8,247 nt of DNA from Acidimicrobiia bacterium (lineage in GTDB: Bacteria > Actinomycetota > Acidimicrobiia > Spongiisociales > UBA5794): contig JAUVPA010000075.1 of NCBI GenBank assembly GCA_030598905.1, positions 1-8,247 on the forward strand, in the 5' to 3' direction. The notes beneath the pieces are model-generated. The model saw only the letters and a list, made by a program, of their open reading frames with translations. It did no database searches and was not told where the DNA came from. This document shows positions 1 through 6,962 of the stretch, piece by piece (the stretch's first letter is position 1; every line of letters begins with the position of its first letter). Made by a program: the position numbers and the translations under genes.

Positions 1-1
1 C

Positions 2-529
2 ATTGGTGGCATCTTGGCGGCCGTCGTTGCCTTCTCGGCGATGCCTTCGGCGACTGCGGAGAACGTCGCCGTGCCGGCGCCGTCGCGGCAGTCTCCGAGT
101 CACCGCTCTCAACAGAGTGGTGTCGTCATCGCCGAGGTTCGCATTCCGGCCATCGATCTTCACGAGACGGTGCGGGCCGGCGTCTCGCTCGATGTGATCG
201 ATCAGGGTGTCGCGTACTGGGCCGGGACCGCCCTTCCCGGAGAGGATGGCAACTTCGTGCTGGCTGTCCATCGCACCACCTTCACGGCTCCTTTCAGGGA
301 CCTTGACCGGCTTCGAAGCGGCGATCTGATCTTCGTGACCGATGATGGTGGGTTCGAGGTGATGTATCGGGTGACCGACACCCTCATCGTGCAGCCGGAA
401 GACATCTGGATCACCTACAACGTGGGTACTGGCGACATGGCCACACTCTTCGCTTGTCACCCCAAGGGATCCGCCAGGCAGAGAATCGTGGTTCAGGCAG
501 AGCTGGTCGGGGACGGCAAAGTGGCTTGA
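2..529 (+). CDS. Class E-type sortase, 5' end cut off by the window edge
   Basis: This is a sortase family cysteine transpeptidase, which acts outside the membrane and joins secreted proteins to cell-wall peptidoglycan after cutting a C-terminal sorting signal. The frame is open to the left edge and begins with a hydrophobic run (IGGILAAVVAF), probably the end of a signal anchor, so the true start is likely outside the window. The first in-window start candidate is TTG at 14. Numbering from that TTG, a variable linker is followed by the sortase barrel from about residue 38 (VVIAEVRIPAIDL). The catalytic His is H86 in AVHRTT, the nucleophile is C148 in TLFACHP, and the Arg is R157 in RQRIVV. 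The Cys-to-Arg spacing of nine and the CHPK context fit class E housekeeping sortases of Actinobacteria. The TLxTC motif reads TLFAC and the usual Gly before His is Val. The substrate is unknown and no LPxTG-like or LAxTG-like protein is encoded in this window. The family call is firm; the class is less so. Confidence 0.88.
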   Translation: MGGILAAVVAFSAMPSATAENVAVPAPSRQSPSHRSQQSGVVIAEVRIPAIDLHETVRAGVSLDVIDQGVAYWAGTALPGEDGNFVLAVHRTTFTAPFRDLDRLRSGDLIFVTDDGGFEVMYRVTDTLIVQPEDIWITYNVGTGDMATLFACHPKGSARQRIVVQAELVGDGKVA

Positions 530-566
530 CGCCCTCTTTACGCGTCGTCGGTAACCTCGCAGTGGA
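526..566 (+). promoter_or_regulatory. Probable promoter of the PDZ/Lon-like protease gene, leaderless start
   Basis: A TAACCT hexamer at 552-557 matches the TANNNT -10 consensus. Its last base is followed by 8 bases and then the ATG at 566, so initiation would fall on or next to the start codon. A TTGACG at 526-531, overlapping the sortase stop codon, could be a -35 box, but the 20-base spacer is longer than usual. No Shine-Dalgarno sequence precedes the ATG. Confidence 0.5.
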
Positions 567-1627
567 TGGATACAAGCCCGACGATGACCGAAGCGCGATC
601 CGATGACGCCGTGAACTCGTCCCGAGGACGGGTTCCGAAGTGGCCGTTCGTTCTCGCCGCTTTCCTCTTTGCGGTCGGTATCGCGATCGCCGTCCTGTGG
701 CCCATCGAGATCGACTACTACACGCACTCGCCGGGCCCGGTGTACGACTCGTCCGACTATGTCACCGTCATCGGCGGCGACCCCTCGAACGAAGGTGAGC
801 TGTTCTGGCTGACCATCGTCCAGAAGCAGGCCAACGTTTTCGAGTACATCGGTGCCCGCCTCGATCCGACGGTTGCCGTCGTCCCTCGGGAGAATATCCG
901 GTCGTCCGACACGTCTCCTGAGGACCTCAGGCGGGCAAACCTCGCGTCGATGGAAGAGGCGAAGAACAACGCGAGGTTCGTCGCGCTGACGTACCTGGGT
1001 TATGAAGTGACCTACGAGGGGGCGGGTGCACTCGTCATCGACACGGTGGAGGGCAGCGGAGCGCACGGAGTGCTCCTCCCCGACGATGTCATCGTCGACA
1101 TCGACGGCAAGCCCATCTCACTGCGAAACGACGTGATTGAGGTTCTCACGAGCAAGGGAGTGGGAGATGCGGCGGTACTCACCGTCGAGCGCGGCGACGA
1201 AGTCTTCGAGCTCACGATCGTGCTCGGGCCGCACACCGACGATCCGGATCGCCCCATGGTCGGCGTGCTTCTCGACGACTACGAATTGTTACCCGATTTT
1301 CCGGTCCCGATCATGATCGACTCCTCCAACGTCGGAGGCCCGTCCGCCGGTTTGATGTTCACGCTGCAGATCATCGACCAGCTCACTCCTGAGCCGATGA
1401 CCAACGGGCATCGTGTGGCCGGAACGGGCGTGATCTTCCGAGATGGCACCGTCGGACCGATCGGCGCCGTTCCCCAGAAGGTGTTTGCTGCGATCGACGC
1501 CGGAGCAACGGCAGTTCTCGTTCCCGCCCTCAACTACGACGACGCCGTCGAAGCCGCCGGAGACGACATCGTTGTTGTTCGGGTAGCGACGATCGACGAC
1601 GCACTCGACTACCTGGCGACACTCTGA
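566..1627 (+). CDS. Membrane-anchored PDZ / Lon-like serine protease (YlbL family)
   Basis: This is a 353-residue secreted, membrane-tethered protease of the YlbL type, with a PDZ domain fused to a Lon-type (S16) proteolytic domain and no ATPase. After a short charged cytoplasmic N-terminus there is one membrane helix at about residues 27-46, followed by the family-typical YYTHSPGPVYD. The PDZ domain covers about residues 140-220, with the substrate-loop region near LLPDDVIVDIDGKPI. The Lon domain follows, with the catalytic Ser S260 in NVGGPSAG and the catalytic Lys K305 in GAVPQK, 45 residues apart as in Lon. Both members of the Ser-Lys dyad are present, so the enzyme should be active on extracytoplasmic substrates, which are not known. 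The ATG at 566 is preferred because a -10 box lies at leaderless distance; ATG 584 is an in-frame alternative. In Mycobacterium tuberculosis the homologue (Rv3194c, from memory) lies beside a UPF0182 gene, as here except for one intervening gene. Confidence 0.92.
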   Translation: MDTSPTMTEARSDDAVNSSRGRVPKWPFVLAAFLFAVGIAIAVLWPIEIDYYTHSPGPVYDSSDYVTVIGGDPSNEGELFWLTIVQKQANVFEYIGARLDPTVAVVPRENIRSSDTSPEDLRRANLASMEEAKNNARFVALTYLGYEVTYEGAGALVIDTVEGSGAHGVLLPDDVIVDIDGKPISLRNDVIEVLTSKGVGDAAVLTVERGDEVFELTIVLGPHTDDPDRPMVGVLLDDYELLPDFPVPIMIDSSNVGGPSAGLMFTLQIIDQLTPEPMTNGHRVAGTGVIFRDGTVGPIGAVPQKVFAAIDAGATAVLVPALNYDDAVEAAGDDIVVVRVATIDDALDYLATL

Positions 1628-1646
1628 CGCTCACAGCGCGTAATCC

Positions 1647-1683
1647 CTGACCGGGTAATGGCCGGTAGGTACCCTGCGCTCCA
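1647..1683 (+). promoter_or_regulatory. Promoter of the DivIVA-domain gene, leaderless start
   Basis: This is the best-formed promoter in the window: CTGACC at 1647-1652, a 17-base spacer, and TACCCT at 1670-1675. The ATG at 1683 follows 7 bases after the -10 box, so the transcript should begin at the start codon. The only GGAGG-like run (1686-1690) lies inside the coding sequence, not upstream. A 5-base inverted pair (ACCGG 1650-1654, CCGGT 1662-1666) sits in the -35/spacer region but is too short to call an operator. Confidence 0.6.
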
Positions 1684-3698
1684 TGGAGGACGTGTCCCCC
1701 GAAGTTGTACGCGCCCGCGATTTCTCGATTGCCCGCCGCGGCTATGACCGGGGCGAGGTGGATGACTTCAAGGTCGAGGTCGCCGAAGTCATCGCCTCGC
1801 TCCGAGCCGACATCGATCGGCTAGCCGAATCGATGCAGGCAGCCGGATTCGACAGACCGAGAGACCTCGCGTCGGAGCTCGACACAGCCGCAGACGAGTT
1901 GCGTCGCATTCTTCAAGAAGCTCGAGCCGTGGCCGAACAGATGAGGTCCCGGGCCGCCGCGGACGCTGCCAAGTGGCGGGCGGACGCAGACGCTGATGCG
2001 AAACACGTCACGGCAGAAGCACAAAGTGCTGCCCAACAGGCGAGACAGAGCGCTTGGGATGAGGGCACGTCGATGTTGGAGGAGGCATCGACGGAGCATT
2101 CTCGTCTTCTCGAAGAAGCGGCACAGGAAGCCCTGTTCATCCGAGCCGAAGCAGAGCGCGAAGCGCTGCGCCTCATCGGAGATGCCAAGCGAGACCGTGA
2201 CGAGGAGTTGCGGAGGGCGCGGGACGAGGCGGACCGGCTCGTCACGGGTGCCCGCCAAGAGGCCGACACTGTTCTCGTGTCTGCGCGCCGTCAAGCCGAA
2301 GCAGCCCAAGAGCGAGCGAAAGCGCTGGAGGACCGGCGAGCGGAGCTCATGACAGAGCTGGAGGCCGCCCGAACCTCGATCGGAGAGTTCGAGGACGAGA
2401 TCGAAACCAAACGGGGGGATCAGGAACAGGAAGAGGACGCTGTCGACACGAGTAGTGACGTCGAGCCCGAGTCGCCTCGATGGACCGGTGACGAGGCCTC
2501 GGTGAAGATCGTTTCGGGAGCTCGAGCCGTGCGGTCGACACCGGTCGACGCTCTGGCTATGGCGGCTGAGGTCGAAGCGCTACAACAACCTCCGTTGCCC
2601 GCTCCTTCGAGTGAGGCCGTGAAGGACGTTGCTGCGGACCCTGAGCCGGAACCGGAGGCCGACCCCGACGGGAAAACGGTCGGCGAAGCCTCATCACCGC
2701 CCACCGAGCCGGTACCCGAGGGGCAGGTCGAGGAGGAGCCGGTTTCCGAGGCCCAGCCCGACGCCGAGGAGGAGCAGGAGGCGGAGCCCACAGTGGACGA
2801 GGTTGGGCCCGCTGCGGAGCCTGAACCGGAAGACGAACCGGCCGACGACGCGATTGCCGACCTCTTCGCCTCCCTTCGTCAGGAGCCCGAACCTCGGGTC
2901 ACCGAGCTGGAGCGAAGAGCGGCGGAAGCGCCTGAAGAGGCACAGGCGACAGCAGATGAGGGCGACCCCGCGGCGCTCGGTCCCGTCGTGACTGGCACTG
3001 TTGTCGCAACGCAAGAGTCTCCCGGTGCCGAGGTCGAAGGTGATCGATCGGCACTCGACGTTCGGGACCGGCTCCTGCTGCCTGTGCAGAACCGGGCGCT
3101 GCGGTCGATCAAGCGCCGCATCGTGGATCTGCAGAACAGAGCCCTCGAGGAGTTGCGCCTTGACTCGGCATGGCGGCCGGACTCGGCGTTCTTTGTAGCG
3201 GCGTTTGTCGACGACCTCGTGTCGCTTGCACGAGAGAGCGTGGTTGCCGGCTACGCGGCGGCCGCCGACCTCACCGGCGGCGCGGAGACGCCGCATCCGG
3301 AAATTGACGATGTCGGCGACGCCGCGCCGGAGTTCTCAGCAGCGCTCGCTGAGGCCGTCACCCACTCGCTCGAAACGGCGACCTCATCCGACGCCGGGGA
3401 TCGCGAGCGAGCCTCTGGCGTGAGCAAGGTGTTCCGTGCCTGGCGCACGGATGAAGCAGAGCGTCGGCTTCGGGTGGTGGCGTTCGCCGACTATCACCGT
3501 GGCCTCCTTGCCGGCCTCGGCGTTCTCGGCGTCGAGCGAGTCGTCGGTGTGCCATCGGGACGGCGGTGCTCATCATGTCCTGCCGATCAGTCGTGGTCAA
3601 CGACCGGAGAGCCGCCTTCTGGCACCGTCATACCGCCGGCTGAGGTGGGCTGTGTATGCACGCTGGCGCCAGCAGGAGCTAATCCGAGCGCGTCATAG
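1683..3698 (+). CDS. DivIVA-domain coiled-coil protein with C-terminal four-cysteine (MuF-like) domain
   Basis: This is a 671-residue soluble protein with no signal peptide or membrane helix. Residues 8-45 are a DivIVA N-terminal domain (RARDFSIARRGYDRGEVDDF: the F, G-Y-D, E-V-D and F positions match the family), which in relatives binds curved or polar membrane. Residues 45-245 are an Ala/Glu/Arg-rich coiled coil, and residues 245-455 an acidic Pro/Glu linker. Residues 460-530 are helical and basic (LLLPVQNRALRSIKRRIVDL). The end has four cysteines, C629, C632, C657 and C659, in a CSSC...GCVC pattern preceded by GLLAGLGVLGVERV. That layout resembles the cysteine-rich C-terminus of phage Mu F / SPP1 gp7 head proteins, with the usual HP before the CxC replaced by EV; it may bind zinc. 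Ordinary DivIVA/Wag31 proteins are about 200-300 residues, so this one is more than twice as long. Its position between the PDZ/Lon protease and UPF0182 genes suggests an envelope or division role. DivIVA is secure; the C-terminal identity is inference. Confidence 0.82.
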   Translation: MEDVSPEVVRARDFSIARRGYDRGEVDDFKVEVAEVIASLRADIDRLAESMQAAGFDRPRDLASELDTAADELRRILQEARAVAEQMRSRAAADAAKWRADADADAKHVTAEAQSAAQQARQSAWDEGTSMLEEASTEHSRLLEEAAQEALFIRAEAEREALRLIGDAKRDRDEELRRARDEADRLVTGARQEADTVLVSARRQAEAAQERAKALEDRRAELMTELEAARTSIGEFEDEIETKRGDQEQEEDAVDTSSDVEPESPRWTGDEASVKIVSGARAVRSTPVDALAMAAEVEALQQPPLPAPSSEAVKDVAADPEPEPEADPDGKTVGEASSPPTEPVPEGQVEEEPVSEAQPDAEEEQEAEPTVDEVGPAAEPEPEDEPADDAIADLFASLRQEPEPRVTELERRAAEAPEEAQATADEGDPAALGPVVTGTVVATQESPGAEVEGDRSALDVRDRLLLPVQNRALRSIKRRIVDLQNRALEELRLDSAWRPDSAFFVAAFVDDLVSLARESVVAGYAAAADLTGGAETPHPEIDDVGDAAPEFSAALAEAVTHSLETATSSDAGDRERASGVSKVFRAWRTDEAERRLRVVAFADYHRGLLAGLGVLGVERVVGVPSGRRCSSCPADQSWSTTGEPPSGTVIPPAEVGCVCTLAPAGANPSAS

Positions 3699-3711
3699 AA
3701 TCCCTGGCCTG
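3696..3711 (+). promoter_or_regulatory. Probable -10 box of the UPF0182 gene, overlapping the upstream stop codon
   Basis: TAGAAT at 3696-3701 is a good -10 hexamer, and its first three bases are the TAG stop of the DivIVA-domain gene. Nine bases separate it from the GTG start at 3711, so the transcript would be leaderless. No convincing -35 box is seen 16-18 bases upstream, and there is no Shine-Dalgarno sequence in the 12-base gap. Confidence 0.5.
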
Positions 3712-6605
3712 TGATCAATCGAGATCCCATAAATGTTCGACCTCGGTCGCGGGGCCGTCGGCTACTAACGATCCTTGCGATCGCTGTTGTCGTTGCCCTG
3801 CTCACCTTTCGGTGGCTATCGACGCTGTGGACCGATTATTTGTGGTACTCGTCGCTCGATCAGACGGCGATCTGGACGACGTTGGTGTTCACCCGTGTGT
3901 GGTTGGTGCTCGCTGCAGCCCTTGTCGCGTTCGCTGTGTTCTTGCTCAACCTGTGGATCGTCGACCGAGTGTCGCCGCGACTGGGTCTCGGCTCTGGAAG
4001 CCCCGATGAGGAGCTCCTCGAGCGGTACCAGCTGTGGGTCGAACCCCGAGCGGGCCGGGTGCGTGCTGCGGTATCCGCATTCTTCGGCATCCTGATCGGT
4101 CTCGGTGCGGCGGCGTGGTGGCGGGACTGGCTCATGTTTCGCCATGGAGGAGAGTTTGGGAGCACCGATCCCATCTTCGGTCACGATGTGAGTCTCTACG
4201 TTTTCGACCTTCCGTTCTACCGTGATCTCTTCGGTTGGGCCTTCCAGCTCATCTTGGTGTTGACGCTCGTCGTCGCCGCTGCTCACTACCTGAACGGCGG
4301 GATCCAGATTCAGGGCCCGCGCCGAACGAGTCCCGGCGTCAAAGCTCACGTGTCGATCCTGCTCGCCCTGCTTGCGTTGCTGAAAGCGTTCGGATACCAG
4401 CTCGACAAGTGGGAGTTGCTCTACTCCGGACGGGGACAGGTCTTCGGAGCCTCGTTCACCGACGTCACCGCCCAAGTGCCTGCACTGAATCTGCTGATCA
4501 TCATTTCGATCGTCGCGGCAGTCATCCTCCTAGTGAATCTCCGGTTCCGGGGGTGGACGCTTCCCCTCGTTGCCGTTGGTCTGTGGCTTGTGACGTCGAT
4601 CGTCGTTGGCGGGTTGTATCCGGCGGCTATTCAGCGATTCCGCGTTCAGCCCGATGAGGTCAACAAGGAGGCCCCGTACGTCGCATACAACATCGAGAAC
4701 ACTCGCTTTGCGTACGGTCTCGATGGCGTTCGCGTCCAACTCTTCCCGGCGAGCTCTGACCTGACAGCGGACGTGGTCGCCGCCAACGAGGGAACGATCA
4801 ACAACATCCGGCTTTGGGATCCTGGCGTGCTGAATACGACCTACCGCCAACTCCAGGAGATAAGGACGTTCTACGGTATCGAGGATGTCGACGTCGATCG
4901 GTACGTCATCGATGGAGACTTGACACAAGTCATGGTCTCGGCCAGGGAGCTCGACGAGCGAAATCTGCCGGGAAGCGGCTGGGTCAACGAGCGCCTCGTG
5001 TACACCCATGGCTTCGGCGGCGTCGTCAGCCCCGCCAACGACGTGACCAACGAGGGTGAGCCGGACTTCTTGGTGAAGGACATTCCTCCTTCCAATCTGT
5101 CAGGCGAAGAGGTGCTCGACATCGAGCAACCTCGCATCTATTTCTCGGACGCGGCCGAAGAGGACTTCCTCATTGTCGGCTCCAAGGAACCCGAGGTCGA
5201 CTTCCCGGTCGGGAGCTCCGAGGTGGCCAACAACACATACGACGGTGAAGGTGGCGTCCCCGTCGGGAACTTCTTCAAACGCGCCGCCTGGGCCCTGCGC
5301 TTCGGCGATCTCGACACGCTCATCTCCGGCCAGGTCAAGGCCGACAGCAAGATCCTCCTCGAGCGCAACATTCAGTCCAGGGTGGGACGGCTGGCTCCGT
5401 TTCTCTTCCCGGATGCCGATCCCTATCTCGTGATCGTCGAGGGACGCTTGAAGTGGGTTCAGGATCTGTACACCATCACGGACCAGTACCCATATTCGAA
5501 CTTCGCCGATACGGGGCGGTTGAACCGGGCCGACGGTCTCCCCAACCGGTTCAACTACATACGAAACTCGGTGAAGGCGGTCGTGGACGCTTACGACGGG
5601 ACTGTCGATCTGTATGTGATCGACCAGGAAGACCCGCTGATCAAAGCCAACCGCCGGATCTTCCCCGGCGTTTTCAAGGACGGCTCGGAGCTGCCCGAGC
5701 CGATTCGACAGCACTTGCGCTACCCCGAGGATCTGTTCCGCGTGCAGACCGATATGTACCGCTTCTATCACGTCACCGATGCGCGGGTGTTCTTCAACGT
5801 GTCGGATCCGTGGCAGATCGCACGCGATCCCTCGAACTCGCCCCGTCCCGAGCTGCGCCAGGTATTCCAGGAGCCGTCCGGCGATCGCTACAACCCGATG
5901 CTGCCGTATTACCTGCTCATGGAACTGCCCGGGGAGGAGAAGCTGTCGTTCCTGCTGGTCCAGCCGTTCACGCCGCAGAACCGGCCAAACATGGTGGCCT
6001 TCATGGTCGCCAAGTCCGGCCCGACACTCGAGGAGTACGGCAAGATCATCGAGTACTCGCTGCCGGGGGATAGCCAGATCGACGGACCAGGCCAGGTGGG
6101 GGACTTCATCAACCAGGATCCTCAGATCTCGGCGGAGTTCACCCTGCTCGACCAGCAAGGCTCCGAGGTGATTCAGGGCAACCTGCTCGTGATTCCGATT
6201 GAGGAGTCTCTCCTTTACGTGCAGCCGGTGTACATCCAGGCTTCGGGCCAGGGATCGGACACGGGCATCCCGCAGTTCCAGCGCGTGATCGCGTCGTACA
6301 ACCGCCAGATCGAGATCGCCGACAGTCTCGACGAGGCGTTGACGGCGCTGTTCGGTGTGCCGAACGGCACTCCCGATGAAGGTGCGGAGGGTGGCGGTGA
6401 GGTACCTCCGCCACCAGTAGGTGACATCGACGAGCAGGTAACGACGTTGTTGTTCCAGGCAGAGCAGGCATTCGAGGACGCCGAAGCCGCGTTGCAGAGG
6501 GGCGACCTGGTTGGTTGGGCGACCAAGATCGAGGAAGCCCGCGATCTCATCAAGCAGGCGACCGATCTCATTGCGGCGCCAATCGATTCCGACACCGAGG
6601 CCTGA
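3711..6605 (+). CDS. UPF0182 family large integral membrane protein
   Basis: This is a 964-residue member of UPF0182, a family of unknown function common in Actinobacteria and also found in cyanobacteria; the length is normal for the family. Seven hydrophobic helices are visible in the first third, at about residues 17-37, 59-83, 117-141, 172-194, 212-230, 258-276 and 283-303. A large domain of about 600 residues follows and is probably outside the membrane. Family signatures are DLPFYRDLFGW at about 166-176 and APYVAYNIENTRFAYGLDGV starting near 321. Near the C-terminus there is a Pro-rich stretch (EVPPPPVGD), then a helical tail with Gln/Ala/Glu repeats (QAEQAFEDAEAALQRGD) that ends most members. 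The GTG at 3711 is the start because a -10 box ends 9 bases before it and the strongly basic RPRSRGRR leads into the first helix. The sequence shows no catalytic motif. It lies close to the PDZ/Lon gene, as in mycobacteria, which suggests a shared envelope function. Confidence 0.93.
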   Translation: MINRDPINVRPRSRGRRLLTILAIAVVVALLTFRWLSTLWTDYLWYSSLDQTAIWTTLVFTRVWLVLAAALVAFAVFLLNLWIVDRVSPRLGLGSGSPDEELLERYQLWVEPRAGRVRAAVSAFFGILIGLGAAAWWRDWLMFRHGGEFGSTDPIFGHDVSLYVFDLPFYRDLFGWAFQLILVLTLVVAAAHYLNGGIQIQGPRRTSPGVKAHVSILLALLALLKAFGYQLDKWELLYSGRGQVFGASFTDVTAQVPALNLLIIISIVAAVILLVNLRFRGWTLPLVAVGLWLVTSIVVGGLYPAAIQRFRVQPDEVNKEAPYVAYNIENTRFAYGLDGVRVQLFPASSDLTADVVAANEGTINNIRLWDPGVLNTTYRQLQEIRTFYGIEDVDVDRYVIDGDLTQVMVSARELDERNLPGSGWVNERLVYTHGFGGVVSPANDVTNEGEPDFLVKDIPPSNLSGEEVLDIEQPRIYFSDAAEEDFLIVGSKEPEVDFPVGSSEVANNTYDGEGGVPVGNFFKRAAWALRFGDLDTLISGQVKADSKILLERNIQSRVGRLAPFLFPDADPYLVIVEGRLKWVQDLYTITDQYPYSNFADTGRLNRADGLPNRFNYIRNSVKAVVDAYDGTVDLYVIDQEDPLIKANRRIFPGVFKDGSELPEPIRQHLRYPEDLFRVQTDMYRFYHVTDARVFFNVSDPWQIARDPSNSPRPELRQVFQEPSGDRYNPMLPYYLLMELPGEEKLSFLLVQPFTPQNRPNMVAFMVAKSGPTLEEYGKIIEYSLPGDSQIDGPGQVGDFINQDPQISAEFTLLDQQGSEVIQGNLLVIPIEESLLYVQPVYIQASGQGSDTGIPQFQRVIASYNRQIEIADSLDEALTALFGVPNGTPDEGAEGGGEVPPPPVGDIDEQVTTLLFQAEQAFEDAEAALQRGDLVGWATKIEEARDLIKQATDLIAAPIDSDTEA

Positions 6606-6614
6606 CCGGACCCG

Positions 6615-6627
6615 TAGCCTGTCGGGA
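6615..6627 (+). promoter_or_regulatory. Probable -10 box of the TfoX-like gene
   Basis: TAGCCT at 6615-6620 matches TANNNT, with 6 bases before the ATG at 6627, so transcription would start at or next to the start codon. No clear -35 box was found and no Shine-Dalgarno sequence is present in the 21-base gap after the UPF0182 stop. Confidence 0.42.
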
Positions 6628-6955
6628 TGGCCTACAGCGAGGCGGTTGCCGACGACATCCGAGCCCATGTCGGATCACACGCCGGTTTGACGGAGAAGCA
6701 GATGTTGGCGGCATCGCGTTCATGATCCACGGCAACATGGCCGTTGGGGTCAACGGAGATGAGCTGATGGTGCGTGTCGGTAAAGACGCCCACGACGAAG
6801 CCGAGGCACTGCCCGGTGCCCGCGCCTTCGACAAGTCGGGGCGGCCGATGAACGGATGGATATCGGTCGCTCCGGAAGGATTCGCCTCTGAGTCAGACTT
6901 CGGCGCCTGGATCGATCGCGGCGTGGCATTCGCCGATTCGCTGCCGCCCAAGTAG
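6627..6955 (+). pseudogene. TfoX N-terminal-domain protein gene with a single-base frameshift
   Basis: Read from ATG 6627 the protein begins MAYSEAVADDIRAHVG and reaches EKQM, then runs out of frame and stops at TGA 6723-6725 after 32 codons. The next frame, from GGC 6707, continues the same family perfectly: GGIAFMIHGNMAVGV, GDELMVRVG, RPMNGW and the ending WIDRGVAFADSLPPK, with a TAG stop at 6953-6955. Small TfoX_N proteins carry MFGG at the junction. The DNA reads ATG TT GGC GGC at 6702-6712, so one T is missing from a Phe codon; restoring it gives a full-length 109-residue protein. Such small TfoX_N proteins have no settled function; the name comes from the competence regulator TfoX/Sxy, but a competence role should not be assumed here. 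Codon use and residues on both sides of the lesion are otherwise clean, so this is either a recent pseudogene or an assembly or sequencing error. Confidence 0.85.
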
Positions 6956-6962
6956 CTCGGCG

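Noticed and set aside
1650..1666. Inverted pair ACCGG...CCGGT as an operator or terminator
   Set aside because: Only five base pairs in GC-rich DNA, with no T run. It overlaps the promoter, so it is noted there but not called as a separate site.
2694..3296. 200-residue antisense frame opposite the DivIVA-type gene
   Set aside because: Arg/Leu-rich composition typical of the complement of a Glu/Pro-rich coding region; no start signal or domain.
3816..4475. 219-residue antisense frame opposite the membrane helices of UPF0182
   Set aside because: Charged, low-complexity shadow of a hydrophobic coding region, with no motif.
5100..6668. 522-residue open frame on the - strand
   Set aside because: It lies wholly opposite the UPF0182 gene and the TfoX start. 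The + strand protein has clear family matches throughout, and the antisense product shows no recognisable domain. It is a by-product of GC-rich codon use.
6515..6700. Long frame running from inside the UPF0182 gene into the TfoX region
   Set aside because: Only the part after about 6707 is real coding sequence; the upstream extension overlaps UPF0182 and the true TfoX N-terminus and looks non-coding.
6698..6712. Programmed ribosomal frameshift in the TfoX-like gene
   Set aside because: No slippery X-XXY-YYZ heptamer is present, and a -1 slip would give MVGG rather than the conserved MFGG. A simple base loss or sequencing error fits better.
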